From contig NC_134830.1 of NCBI RefSeq assembly GCF_004210375.1, positions 11,532,001 through 11,596,000 of the forward strand: a DNA stretch of 64,000 bases, read 5' to 3'. The first letter of the stretch is position 1. Each line of letters begins with the position of its first letter. The translations under genes and the position numbers were made by a program. This document shows, piece after piece, positions 12,422 through 24,437 of this stretch. This stretch comes from Tachypleus tridentatus (lineage: Eukaryota; Arthropoda; Merostomata; Xiphosura; Limulidae). Below the pieces are notes generated by a model, which was not told the origin of the DNA, searched no databases, and saw nothing but the letters and a program-made list of their open reading frames with translations.

Positions 12422-12690
12422 CCTAGGTGGTTAAGGCGCTCAACTCGTGATCCAAGAGTCGCGGGTTCAAATCCCCGTCACACCAAACATGCTCGCACTT
12501 TCAGTCATGAGGGCGTTATAATGTGACGGTCAATCCCACTATTCATTGGTAAAAGAGTAGTCTAAGAGTTGGCTGTGGGTGGTGATGACTATCTGCCTTC
12601 CCTCTAGTCTTAGACTGCTAAATTAGGGACAGCTAGCGCAGATAGCATTCGTATAGCTTTGCGCGAAATTCCAAAGAGAAACAAACCAAA
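12422..12690 (+). mobile_element. tRNA-derived SINE, family 1
   Basis: Plus-strand copy. The head begins aggtggttaaggcgctcaac, followed by the conserved body and a tail ending in an A-rich aaacaaacc. The first bases of the consensus head are missing. It forms an inverted pair with the SINE at 11993-12266. Confidence 0.92.
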
Positions 12691-13094
12691 CCCTGCTGAT
12701 CTGTTTATTATACTTTCTTGTATTTTCATAGTTTGTCTATTTATATTTTGTTTACTTTTTCTATTTTTTCCTATTGCCGCCACTGACCAAACGGTCGTTA
12801 TACTATGACCTAAGTGTAACAGTAATTTTCTCTTTACAAGTAAATATCATTTCTACCGGTTGTTCACACATTGTAGCAAAAAAATAAATAAATCATAACA
12901 TATCTAAAAAATAAAATAGAAATATCATATTATGACAAAAATAATATAAAAATAATTTCGACAGCAAAAATTATCGTGCTATTAGTAATAGTATTATCGA
13001 TTTTTTTAACAATACAACTAATTAATTACCTATTACAGAAATGTTTATCGAAAGTTCTGTCTATCATTGACCCTTGTTAAAATATTAAATGCTC

Positions 13095-13215
13095 TCCCTC
13101 CAGTGGTACAACGGTATGTCTTTGAAATTAGAACGCTAAAAACCGGGTATCGATACCCGTGATGGGCAGAGCACAGATAGCCCATTGTGTAGCTTTGTAC
13201 TTAATTCTAAACAAA
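13095..13215 (+). mobile_element. Short tRNA-derived SINE, family 2
   Basis: A box A-like tggtacaacgg and a box B-like ggtatcgatacc about 45 bp apart are followed by cagatagccc and gtagctttgta and an A-rich end. The tail module matches that of family 1 although the head derives from a different tRNA. Confidence 0.75.
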
Positions 13216-13283
13216 AAACCAAACAAAAATATTAAACAAATGAACAACAACGTTACATCCTCTTAAGGCATGTTGAAGTTTAG

Positions 13284-13549
13284 TTTGGTTTTTGAATTTT
13301 GTGCAAACTACACGGGGGCTATTTTGGCTAGCCCTCCATAATTTAGCAGTGGGAGGGAATGCAGCTGGTCTTCACCAGCAACTGACAACGCTTGGGCTAC
13401 TCTTTTACCAGTGAACAATGGGATTGACCGTCACGTTTTAACGTACCCACAGCTGATAGGGGGGGGGGCATGTTTGGTGTGACAGAGATTCGAACCAATA
13501 ACCTTCGGATTACGAGTCGAGTTCCTTAACCACCTAGCCATGTCCGGTC
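13284..13549 (-). mobile_element. tRNA-derived SINE, family 1, diverged
   Basis: Minus-strand copy with a shortened body (part of the tctagtcttacac region is missing) and a run of G at about 13459-13468. The tRNA head at the right has catgtccggtc. Confidence 0.88.
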
Positions 13550-14238
13550 ACATTTTTAAGTATGCTTAACTTATAGTGGGACCTTATTCCAACATATTTC
13601 TTAATTTGTTTAAAGAGTTTTTTTTAGTAGAATTCATATTATATTACTGACAGCATAGCTATATTTTGTGAATGAAAGAAAATTTTGATAAAGTATTTCT
13701 TCGTTTTCTCGGCTTTAAAGTCCTTGTTCCTCGGCTTTATCACACAAGTATCATATAACTCTAACTGAATTAATTAATTCTGAAATCATACAAAAACAAG
13801 ATGGAATCTTTAATAGCTGCAGCACTTGAAATCCTTTTATGTAGGATTAGTGTAAAGTAATCCAAAAGACGTTTTATTTTCCTTCTTATTAGCTATATTT
13901 TTGTGCCCAAGATTGAGGCACGCATGTAACAGATTCGATTTTATTATTCATCGGAACTTCTAAGTAGCCTACCTTGCAAGTGAAATTCTCTAACACAGGA
14001 TTAGATTAAATTACTATTAGAGAGTTTGGGCGTGGTCGTATACATCAGTGGAAAGGGTTTGGTCTTCTGATTGGTCCAAAATTGTAATTGGTTCTCACTA
14101 AGGTCAAGATGATGGAGCTGTGAGGTAATAGTTTTTACTTGAAAACAACAACCAAAAAAAAAAATCATAGCCATTCTATGAGGTGCTACGTTACTGTTAA
14201 ATATCAGTTGTGAAATCGTTAATAAAACGATCAGTTGG

Positions 14239-14514
14239 ACTCGGCATGGCTGAGTGGTTAAGGCGATCGACTCATAATACGAGGGTCGCGGGTTCGAATC
14301 CCCTTCACACCAAACATGCTCGCCTTTTCAGCCGTGGGGTGTTATAATGTGACAGTCAATCCTACTATTGAATGGTGAAAGAGTAGATCAAGAGTTGGCA
14401 GTGGGTGGTGATGACTAGCTGCCTTCCCTTTAGTCTTATACTGCTAAATTAGGGACGGCTAGCGCAGATAGCTCTCGAATAGGTTTACGCGAAATTCAAA
14501 ACAAATCAAACCAA
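14239..14514 (+). mobile_element. tRNA-derived SINE, family 1, full length
   Basis: Plus-strand copy starting cggcatggctgagtggttaa. Short imperfect direct repeats (cgatcagtt and cggtcagtt) flank it. Only about 40 bp separate it from the opposite-orientation SINE at 14557, giving a near-perfect inverted pair. Confidence 0.93.
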
Positions 14515-14556
14515 ACGGTCAGTTAAGTTACTGAATTTGTTAAGAAACTAAATTAA

Positions 14557-14810
14557 TTTGTTTGTTTGTTTTGAATTTCGCACAAAGCTACTCAAGGGCT
14601 ATCTATGCCAGCCGTCTCTAAGTTAGCAGTGTAAGACTAGAGGGAAGGCAACTAGTCATCACCACTCACCGCAAACTCTTGGGCGACTCTTTTACCAACG
14701 AATAATGGGATTGACCGTAAATTATAACGCCCTCACGGCTGAGAGGATGAGCATGTTTGGTGTGACGGAGATTCGAACCCGCGACCCTCGAATTACGAGT
14801 CGAATGCCTA
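14557..14810 (-). mobile_element. tRNA-derived SINE, family 1, head truncated
   Basis: Minus-strand copy that ends after gagtcgaatgcc, so the 5' part of the tRNA head is missing. ctaaatt-type words flank it. Confidence 0.9.
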
Positions 14811-17289
14811 AATTTAAGTTTAGAAGAATTTCGAGCTTTATAGAATTTAAGTTAAAATGATAGTATAGCTATTTATAAAACAGATAAAAGAGATTGTGCT
14901 ACAATTTTCGACAAATATGATTTTCTAGATAAAACAGAAGATATTCTAAGTGATTCCACTAAATATTGTGAAACAATATCATAATCCTACGGATAAACCT
15001 AAAGCTAAACTGCAAAATAATTACTGAAATTAAAGAAAGGTAACATTCTCAGTGAGAAAATAATATTAGAACATTAGATGATAAGAACTGATCCAGGTAT
15101 TTTTATGGATAGCCTACTATTCATAAACAAGGAGGTCCCTTGCGACCAACAATATCTAAAATTAGAGCCTATAATCATTCCTTGGGTGATTTTATCACTG
15201 GAAGAAATTTAGCACTAATCAATGCACATTAAAAGGAACTTTGAGTTTTATCATGAAACACAATAGGGGAAGTTTAGCAATAACTTTCACTTTTTGAAGA
15301 AGAATCGTTCCATATAAACGTATCTATAGAAGAAACCATACAGTTAAGTTCTTATATATTTTACAACCACAATTCCAACAATGTGATTATTCTAAAATTT
15401 ATGTTTCTGATTATTAAACTTTGTTGCAAAAGAATATTACTTTATGTTTAATGAAAAACTGTGTGGTCAAGTTGACCTGTTGTGCTGGAGATTGACGTCA
15501 TTACTAGCCAATTTATTTATTTCTATGTTTTAATGAAAGGCAATGACTAGAAAATTACCCATAATAGTTTTAAATATCTTTACGGCCGAGTTTTCTTGAT
15601 AACATCTTTATAGAATCTTATCTTATCTTCATTATTTGGATAATAGATGTAGTAACATGTAAGTCACTGTGGGACATCAGCAATGCCATACTTTCTCTCT
15701 TTAGGATATTTTAATCATTAAAGATAATGAAGTATGAAGTATATCATAAGAAAATATTTAAAGGCTTATATTTCAGTGTCCTTTCCCAGCTGCAAAACAG
15801 CAAGTCTGCAGGCTCAGAACATTAAAAAATAGGGTTACGATGTACATAGTGAGCAAAGCAGAAATAGCTCATTGCTCTGTGCTGAACAGAAAACCCTTGT
15901 ATATCAATTTTGCAAGTTTAGCCCCAAATATTTGTAAGAAAAACTTAATCAAAATGTAGTTTAGTTGTGCATACAAAATAAATAACACACAAAAGGTATT
16001 GCATAACGAATTTAATAATATCAAGGAATTATTGTGTGAAAATAATTGTATACTTTCCAGTCATCTCTAACTGATAGAATGTTTTTAATCGTTTAAATTA
16101 ACTAAGTGTTAGTATACCCTGTCAGTCTTCCCTACATGGTCCGTTTATAGTTTCTAAATATCCTTTTCCTTGGTCTCATTAAAACTATATTGATTTATTA
16201 CGTATTATAATTTATCTCGAACAAGTCTCCATTTTGTTATATTACAATTTCAAAAAGCTGGAAATGTTAACTTTAATTTGAAAGTTAATTAAAGGTCGAT
16301 ATATGTATTAAATTTATGATGTTTTCAAACAGCATTGATACAGAGTTTTTTTTTTTTTTTTACTTAAAATGAATGTATCTTAATATACAAACAATCATAT
16401 AATTTAAAATAATGATTATTAGAAATATTGGTTTATTACAATATTATAGTATTACAATACTGAGTCTTCTGTCTGGTCTAGAACTGAATACTTTATTGAC
16501 GGTCCAGGTCCACGACGAGAAAATTAATTCTGAGTGGATCTGATATTGTTACGCTTCGCTTAAGCTAGCTAGCTGTCTTTTCTTTGTTAACCTCGCACTA
16601 CTTAAAAGCTGATTTTTTTACAAAGATATTTAATGCCAACGTGGATATACTAAGGTCCGAAGTTCATTCACTGAATTTGAACGGTTTGTAATGCTCTAAA
16701 TCTATAAATGTTCCTGGAAAAATACTGTAGCTGTCCGATTAATAAGATTTAATTATAGCTGTAACTTCCGATGCTCATAGTATACTGACTCTAGCTGATC
16801 AACAATATTTTATTACTGTCTCGGCGTCTTACGATGGCTAGCTTTTTATACTCATTGGGAGAGATTCTTGAAAGTTTAACAATATTCATAGACATGCAAG
16901 TGTTTTCTCAAAACATGTATTGTTGATTCTTACTCTCGAGAATTTTCTACAAATTTAGAGAACAGGCGGGACTTGCGCAATACACAACCAGCAATGTACG
17001 TCACATGCATCAAACAGAAATAAATGCAGATATTAAAATAAATGTATAACACTAAATCCGTTACAGATTCTACAGAAACACAACTGTTAATGATAATTGA
17101 AGAACATGTGAAACTAAATCCTACCAATAAGTGAAGCTTAACTGAATTTGCCCTGAGAGGGTGCTACGTTATTGTTTATTCCATTTAGCTTAAGGTTTTA
17201 GTAAAGAACCATGATATACAGACTCTCATAATAAAAGAGAGCTCAATTATTTATAAGCTGAGGCCTAAAACAAATGTTGTTCAGTTAAG
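14811..17289. other. AT-rich stretch with no gene recognised
   Basis: No ORF of note and no recognised domain in any frame. A short-SINE tail remnant lies at about 15830-15905 (atagctcattgctctgtgct). A poly-T run lies at about 16345-16360. Otherwise I see nothing supportable. Confidence 0.5.
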
Positions 17290-18260
17290 TAGCAAATATC
17301 ATATAATTACTAAGATATTACACTACTGGTTGTTCAGACATTACAAACATATATCGTAAAAATGTTCATAGGGTAAGTAAAATATCATATACCCATCATA
17401 CTATAAAATATTTTATCATATAAATAGTATACTTTGTTTCCACAATTCATAAGTAATACTCTAAAATTAATCTTATGAAATACTTTAGACATATGTTAAA
17501 ACTAAAATTCAAAGTTATATCATGCTATGATTTTACATATACAATATCATACCATTTATAAAATACAAACGTACCGGTTGTTCAAATATTATGTGTAAAT
17601 ACCGTAGCAATATCACACTATAATTAAAATCATATACTACCAGGTAATTAATTTAATTATAATTAAATACCACAAAATGTGACTCAAATACCATATACAT
17701 ACCATAATATCACTAAAATATTGTATGAATATGTTACTATGGTTAATATACAGTACATATCTTACGATAAAACTAAAAGTCAATAGTACTGGTTGTTCAC
17801 ACATCACCAGTAAATACTGTGCAAATACTTTAACATTTCTAAAATATTTTACGATTAGAAAATGATTAAAGTTCAATAGTAGTGAGTTGAAACAACCGTT
17901 ATATCATATAAATATTATGACATCACTAAGATACTATACTACTGGTTACCTACATGTTGTAACTGAATATCATGCCAATATTATATTAAATTCCGTAGAA
18001 ATATTATACTATTACTTAAATGCTATATTACTGGGAATTTCTATGTTGTCACTAAATACCGTACATGTATGTGCCTATGAATATAATACCATAGTGCTGA
18101 TTGTCCACACACACACATTATAATTAAATACCTTACAAATAACATACTATGACTAAGTACTTTACTAGTGTATGTCCTCACATTATAACTAAATACCATA
18201 CAAATTTCACACTGTAATTAAACTACAGTATAACTTGATGCCCATACATTATAAGTAAAA
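17290..18260. repeat. Decayed AT-rich tandem repeat, best preserved block
   Basis: Roughly 60-bp diverged units with the recurring order actggttgttcacaca, ttataactaaatacc, atacaaatatcatact, atgactaaaatac. The many short ORFs here are by-products of the AT-rich repeat. The same vocabulary occurs at 4070-4858, 10200-10990, 11292-11720 and about 12830-12990. Confidence 0.65.
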
Positions 18261-20620
18261 ACTTGAAAGGCCAATATTTTTCTGAAAACTTTATGAAACA
18301 CGCTGAAGACCTGCTACTAGTTTATTATCAGTAACAAATCGATGTCCAATCGTTTAGAAAGCTGATTTATTTTCACAGAAGAAATACTTTAATTAAGATG
18401 TAATGTAAGAAACAGGAAGTGCTACTAATACCAGATATATAATCTGTGTAACAAAGAGGTTTTCCGTCATAAGAATTATGATTAAGCAATATCATAAATA
18501 GTTTGCTATAGATACCAACAGTTTAAATGCTTGAGTGTAATTATCACATTCTTTGATATTAAGTCGTTGGAGATTGCATAGGTCCATATGACCAACGTCG
18601 TAACCATTTGTAGTTGTTACGGTTTACATACTACTAATTTATGATATATAAAAGCAAAAATCACATAATTTTGTAGACTTTAGTAAACATTACACAAAAA
18701 CAAGAGTTTAAGATGAGATATATTTAATACCTTAACAGGCAGTTTTGAAAGGGTTAAATGAAAGTCTAACCTTCCGTGATTATATTCGATTATTGTTATC
18801 TTTCATACTCCATTTACGTGTTTTTTGCAACTTAATATTACTGTTTAGAAGAAAATTATTATATTAAGTTGCAGAAACCTACTAGAAAGTTAATATATTA
18901 AATAAGAAAAATAACGTGATTTAGTTGCAGAAAGAAAAAATAAACACAAAGAATTCAACCGTGATTTTTCCGTATTAAATGAAAGGATTGAATTGAAATG
19001 TCAGAGAATTTATAGTTCCAGCTATAAATTAAACTAATAACTTTTATAAAATATCCTGCCATTGTTTATGTGTTTTAATTATTTTATTGGACGGCAACTT
19101 ACCTCATATTCAATCATAAATGTACTGTTATCATGTACAGATAACCAGAAACGCCAAAGTAATTCCGAAAAATCGTGATATTAATACAAAGTCATTCATT
19201 TGTGTTGACTTAAGCTTTGCTTTTATTGGTTGTTTAGGAAATTCTTTAACTTATTAAATTTCCTTTCATTTTAGGTCTTCACGGGTATTTTACAGAAGCT
19301 AATAATGAGGAAGATTATGTATCATGTATACATATTTGCTTTGTTCTATTTCATTTTGGTTAATAACTAGTGGAAGCTGATTGCTAAGTCATGGTGACAA
19401 AGTTGTCAAAGTCCTAGATGTGCCTTTTCTATAATTCAATTTTCGTGTTGGGGCGCACGCAGATAAGGCAGTGAACCAAAAAGGAATTAATACCGAATAA
19501 ATATGGTGATACATTTGTGGATTTTTTTACGAGAGACGTTAAGCGACTGAAAATGGACGGATAGGAACAATACAACCTCGATGAAAACATAGTTTCCTTA
19601 CAATGTGTTTTTTTTTTCATTTAACCTGATGAAATTATGCTGTATGCATTCAAAATGAAGAAAGTTATTAATAAAGGACTTAAATGGCACATGTATCTGT
19701 TGATAACAGAGTACAATTTTCCTAAACTTTAGCACACGTGTCTCACAAAAAGAACCAATTATTACCGCTGGTATAAAATAGTATTTATACTGAGTGTACC
19801 CATACAACCACATATAAACTTTCGAAGAATGCTGTACCTGTATGTTCTGTTTCACAATTACGTTTATGGAAAGGTTGGAAAATTAGAAAACAACATATAA
19901 ACGAACAGTGTTTAACACAGAAATATAGAGGTGCTTAAAAAGAAATTTTTATAATAAGTAGATGTAAGAAGAACAGTTAGTAACACCCCATGGTTATACA
20001 TCAAGATGTTATGGAAACAATAACAGTTTTTATAATAAGTAGATGTAAGAGAACAGTTAGTAACACCCCATGGTTATACATCAAGATGTTATGGAAACAA
20101 TAACAGAAACAAAAGTTCATTCAGTTAATTGGGCTCTTAAAAGAAATACGACTGTTCACAATAGAAAATTTGCCATTAGCTACTAAGAACAATGCAGTAG
20201 GTGATGTTTCAAATCAACCTGTCTTGGTCTATTCCTGTGCTCCTCAGATTCAGAAGCGAGTCTGTCAGCTTATAATGTTAAAATACAAGAACAAACGACT
20301 GATGATGACAAAAGAGTAAGTGTTGGAAGAAAACTAATTCATCGTTAAGTCCGAAAACAGGAAACTTGATAGATAGTTGATTATGTACCTATAATTGGAA
20401 AAGAAAGACTTCAAAGAGCTACTAAATACGTTTACTTTTAATATTTTATAAAGCACAGTAACATTTGTTAAGTCTAATATGGAGAAATAAACAAGGAAAA
20501 AATTTGTTGAATGGAGTATCACCATTGTTTCAATGATGTGGATAGAGCTGAATTTTAGAGGTAATTTTGTTATTATGTAGTTCATGAAAAATCATATATT
20601 AAGTTTAGAAAATTGTCCTA
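18261..20620. other. AT-rich stretch with no gene recognised
   Basis: No recognised coding sequence. The one structured item is an 81-bp tandem duplication at 19950-20111, listed separately. Several 60-85 aa ORFs are low-complexity and show no family resemblance. Confidence 0.5.
19950..20111. repeat. 81-bp tandem duplication (two copies)
   Basis: The segment starting tataataagtagatgtaag at 19950 recurs at 20031, including the word accccatggttatacatc, with one three-base difference. Confidence 0.92.
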
Positions 20621-20627
20621 TTTATGA

Positions 20628-20760
20628 ACGGGCATGTACTGGCCCAGTGGTAGAGGTTTGGAGACCGCAAGCCGGGCTCAAATTCGGGTGATACATCACT
20701 TTAAATCTGTAAGTGCGTTGTAAAAGTGACAGTTAAACCCTTAGTTTGGAAAATGGAATG
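20628..20760 (+). mobile_element. Diverged tRNA-derived SINE head, third type
   Basis: A perfect box A match tggcccagtgg (about 20640) is followed by a weak box B (gggctcaaattc), then gtgacagttaaaccc, which corresponds to the gtgacggtcaatccc of the family 1 body. It lacks the rest of the body. The relation to family 1 is an inference. Confidence 0.5.
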
Positions 20761-21049
20761 CTCTCACACTGTTTAGATACACCACTTATAAATATACAGA
20801 TTTACACTCCAATATCTAGATTTGTTTGTACGTTACTTTTATATGAAATCCCTTTAACATATGTACCAGTTATTTCAGAAATCATCATTCAGTGTGAGTG
20901 TGTGTGTATACATATACTTTTGTTTTCTTTTGACGTCGGCATATAACATAATTTGCTCATAATACAATTTCCTATCGTTTGTATGTTTCGGTTGTTGGTT
21001 GGTTGGTTTCGTGTTTTATGGCGCAAAGCATCAGATATCTACACAGAAC

Positions 21050-22815
21050 AAAACAAGGGTTTTCTATACTAGCCATTCGTTTTGGTTATTCACACTGAAT
21101 TACACAGGGACTATCTGTGCTGACTATTTCTTTTAAACATCCGCACAAAACTACACAAGGGCTGTCTGTGCGAACCATTAATTTTGGTTATTCACACTGA
21201 ATTACACAGGGCTATCTGTGCTAATAATTTCTTTTCGATATTCACACAGAACTACACAAGGGCTCTCTGAACTAATGATTCGTTTTGAACACTCACATAC
21301 CTGAGTTAACCATTAATTTTGGTTATTCACACTGAATTACACAGGGCTATCTGTGCTAATAATTTCTTTTCGATATTCACACAGAACTACACAAGGGCTG
21401 TCTCAACTAATGATTCGTTTTGAACACTCACATACCTGAGTTAACCATTAATTTTGGTTATTCACACTGAATTACACAGGGCTATCTGTGCTAATAATTT
21501 CTTTTCGATATTCACACAGAACTACACAAGGGCTGTCTCAACTAATGATTCGTTTTGAACACTCACATACCTGAGTTAACCATTAATTTTGGTTATTCAC
21601 ACTGAATTACACAGGGCTATCTGTGCTAATAATTTCTTTTCGATATTCACACAGAACTACACAAGGGCTGTCTGAACTAATGATTCGATTTGAACACTCA
21701 CATACCTGAGTTAACCATTAATTTTGGTTATTCACACTGAATTACACAGGGCTATCTGTGCTAATAATTTCTTTTCGATATTCACACAGAACTACACAAG
21801 GGCTGTCTGTGCGAACCATTAATTTTGGTTATTCACACTGAATTACACAGGGCTATCTGTGCTAATAATTTCTTTTCGATATTCACACAGAACTACACAA
21901 GGGCTGTCTCAACTAATGATTCGTTTTGAACACTCACATACCTGAGTTAACCATTAATTTTGGTTATTCACACTGAATTACACAGGGCTATCTGTGCTAA
22001 TAATTTCTTTCGATATTCACACAGAACTACACAAGGGCTGTCTGAACTAATGATTCGTTTTGAACACTCACATACCTGAGTTAACCATTAATTTTGGTTA
22101 TTCACACTGAATTACACAGGGCTATCTGTGCTAATAATTTCTTTTCGATATTCACACAGAACTACACAAGGGCTGTCTCAACTAATGATTCGTTTTGAAC
22201 ACTCACATACCTGAGTTAACCATTAATTTTGGTTATTCACACTGAATTACACAGGGCTATCTGTGCTAATAATTTCTTTTCGATATTCACACAGAACTAC
22301 ACAAGGGCTGTCTCAACTAATGATTCGTTTTGAACACTCACATACCTGAGTTAACCATTAATTTTGGTTATTCACACTGAATTACACAGGGCTATCTGTG
22401 CTAATAATTTCTTTTCGATATTCACACAGAACTACACAAGGGCTGTCTGAACTAATGATTCGTTTTGAACACTCACATACCTGAGTTAACCATTAATTTT
22501 GGTTATTCACACTGAATTACACAGGGCTATCTGTGCTAATAATTTCTTTTCGATATTCACACAGAACTACACAAGGGCTGTCTCAACTAATGATTCGTTT
22601 TGAACACTCACATACCTGAGTTAACCATTAATTTTGGTTATTCACACTGAATTACACAGGGCTATCTGTGCTAATAATTTCTTTTCGATATTCACACAGA
22701 ACTACACAAGGGCTGTCTGAACTAATGATTCGTTTTGAACACTCACATACCTGAGTTAACCATTCATTTTGGATATTCACACTGAATTACACAGGGCTAT
22801 CTGAGCTAGCCATTC
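21050..22815. repeat. 135-bp satellite array built from SINE-tail-like subunits
   Basis: About a dozen monomers of 135 bp (for example cattaattttgg at 21311, 21446, 21581 and 21716, each 135 bp apart). Each monomer has two related halves: one with gaattacacagggctatctg and one with gaactacacaagggctgtct. Both match the reverse complement of the SINE 3' tail (cagatagccct...gtagctt). Copies are nearly identical, with a hybrid shorter unit near 21800. Confidence 0.95.
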
Positions 22816-22843
22816 CTGATTTTGGAACTGATAGATAACAGGC

Positions 22844-22911
22844 AGTCAGATGACAACATTCATCGATAACTATTGACAGTCAGATGACAACATTCATCGA
22901 TAACTATTGAA
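22844..22911. repeat. Short tandem duplication, 34-35 bp, two copies
   Basis: The word cagtcagatgacaacattca followed by tcgataactattga occurs twice in a row directly after the 135-bp satellite. Confidence 0.9.
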
Positions 22912-22914
22912 ATA

Positions 22915-23905
22915 ATTGAATTAAAAATGTGATTTGACTGTCGTTCCTGTAAAGGTTCTATGACGTCAGAGAGTGGTGCACGATTTTGTGACAAGAAAAC
23001 ACGAACCTTGTTTTTGATTCACATTGTTATTACTGGACCTCGCCTGAGCCAATTTTATATAATATAAATATAATGTATAATATATTTCTAAGCTTTACAA
23101 CAATATTTTAAGGTTTATAAACAAGATGATATAAAAGATATGTATCCATGTGAAAACATGCTGAGCATATACGAATTACTTAATAAATACAGTCATTGTT
23201 GTACTTTGACCCAAAATATGTCACCAATTATTGACTAACTACTACATTAAAATGTACTTAATAGCTCTTAAAGAAATAATTTTTATGGCGTTACAAGATG
23301 TAGTGGCGTCATATAATATTATTTTACATTCAAACATGTCTTCTGTCGTTCCAATGTCTCCATTCAGATCTGTATGTTGACCCAAGTCATAATCAAATAT
23401 CTCACTGGTGTGGTCAGAACATAACTTAGCCAGTTGTCATCTGATACACTTCTACATGGATAGTAACGAATTTCACACAGTTTATTCATAACATTTATTT
23501 CTCAGTCAACACTATTCGTCTTCTGATGTGACCGTTTGGACATTTATCAGTGGCTACTTTTCAAAAGTAGTTCTTTATCTTTCGTAGCCTCTCTTCCTTT
23601 TCCCGTTAGAGCTTTGCACGCACTATTTTTTCAGCGCTGATATACTGATCGTGAATTGCTAATTCACGTTAATGAGCGTTTTGCGCTTTATTTCTGTAAC
23701 GGTTCGTGCGAGCAGTAGTTATGCATGCGCAGGTAGGACCTGGTGAAGGATAACCACCTTAAGACTGTTTTTACGAAACATATATCAGGAAGCATTATGA
23801 GATCAGGAAATTTGAAACTTGAACATTTGTACCATAATTTCTGATATTTTCCCTTTATTAAATAAAGGAACTGGGTGTGGTTAAGTAGTTATCACATTAT
23901 ATTTA
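22915..23905. other. No gene recognised
   Basis: AT-rich sequence between the satellite and the Penelope fragment. A slightly more GC-rich part at about 23580-23760 shows no coding or RNA gene that I can recognise. Confidence 0.5.
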
Positions 23906-23907
23906 CA

Positions 23908-24218
23908 TAGTATGTAAAAACTACACTGACAAACACCACACCAACATTATTTATAAAATACAATGTGATAACTGCCACGACTTCTATATTGGAGAAACAA
24001 GTAGAAAAATGGAAACCAGATTCAAAGAACATAAAAAGTCACCTTCACTCGTTTTCGAACACTGCAAGTCAAATAAACACAACATAACCATAGAAAACAG
24101 TCAAATACTAAATAAAGAAACAAACATAAACAAACGCAAAATTAAAGAAGCCTTACTTATACAACAACTTAAACTCAAAATAAACCAATATAAAGGAACG
24201 CCTTTATACCTATATTAA
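23908..24218 (+). pseudogene. PLE endonuclease (GIY-YIG) domain fragment
   Basis: The open frame reads IYKIQCDNCHDFYIGETSR, then METRFKEHKKSPSLVFEHC and ends KGTPLYLY. In PLEs a GIY-YIG nuclease follows the reverse transcriptase and nicks target DNA; the YIGET, arginine and EH residues are those of this family. The frame has no stop over about 100 codons, but the RT and N-terminal parts are absent, so this is a fragment. Unlike the copy at 40 kb it keeps KRKIKEALLIQQ without a nonsense change. Confidence 0.9.
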
Positions 24219-24339
24219 TATAATAAAATAAATAAAATTATATATTCAAACATCTAACACCGCCCTCTATATTCCGACACTCAGTTACACAACCCCTTTC
24301 AAACATGTGGTCAGCTTCCGGTCAGTTACCTCTTTCTTT

Positions 24340-24381
24340 GTGAACCTGACGATGACCGAAGAAGGTCGAAACGTTGTTCGC
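24340..24381 (+). ncRNA. Hammerhead-ribozyme-like motif in PLE terminal sequence
   Basis: In order: gtgaac (stem I, 5' side), ctgacga (matches the CUGANGA core), a gacc/ggtc stem II with gaagaa loop preceded by one extra t, then gaaacgtt and gttcgc (stem I, 3' side, pairs with gtgaac over six bases including one G-U). Stem III is only the self-complementary acgt, as in minimal hammerheads reported in PLEs, which are thought to act as dimers. The extra t before stem II is a departure from the canonical form. Confidence 0.6.
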
Positions 24382-24437
24382 TCTTCTATGTAAAATATTT
24401 TCTCAACCCAAACGAGCCGTTTTTGGATATAAATATC

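Larger units (their letters stand above)
23908..24437 (+). mobile_element. Penelope-like element, 5'-truncated (GIY-YIG end plus terminal repeat)
   Basis: The C-terminal part of a Penelope-like element (PLE) polyprotein, ending at a stop near 24218, is followed by about 220 bp of 3' terminal sequence containing a hammerhead-like motif. The 3' sequence and protein closely match the PLE at 39985-41317. It ends with gagccgtttttgg, directly joined to a Gypsy remnant. Confidence 0.9.
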
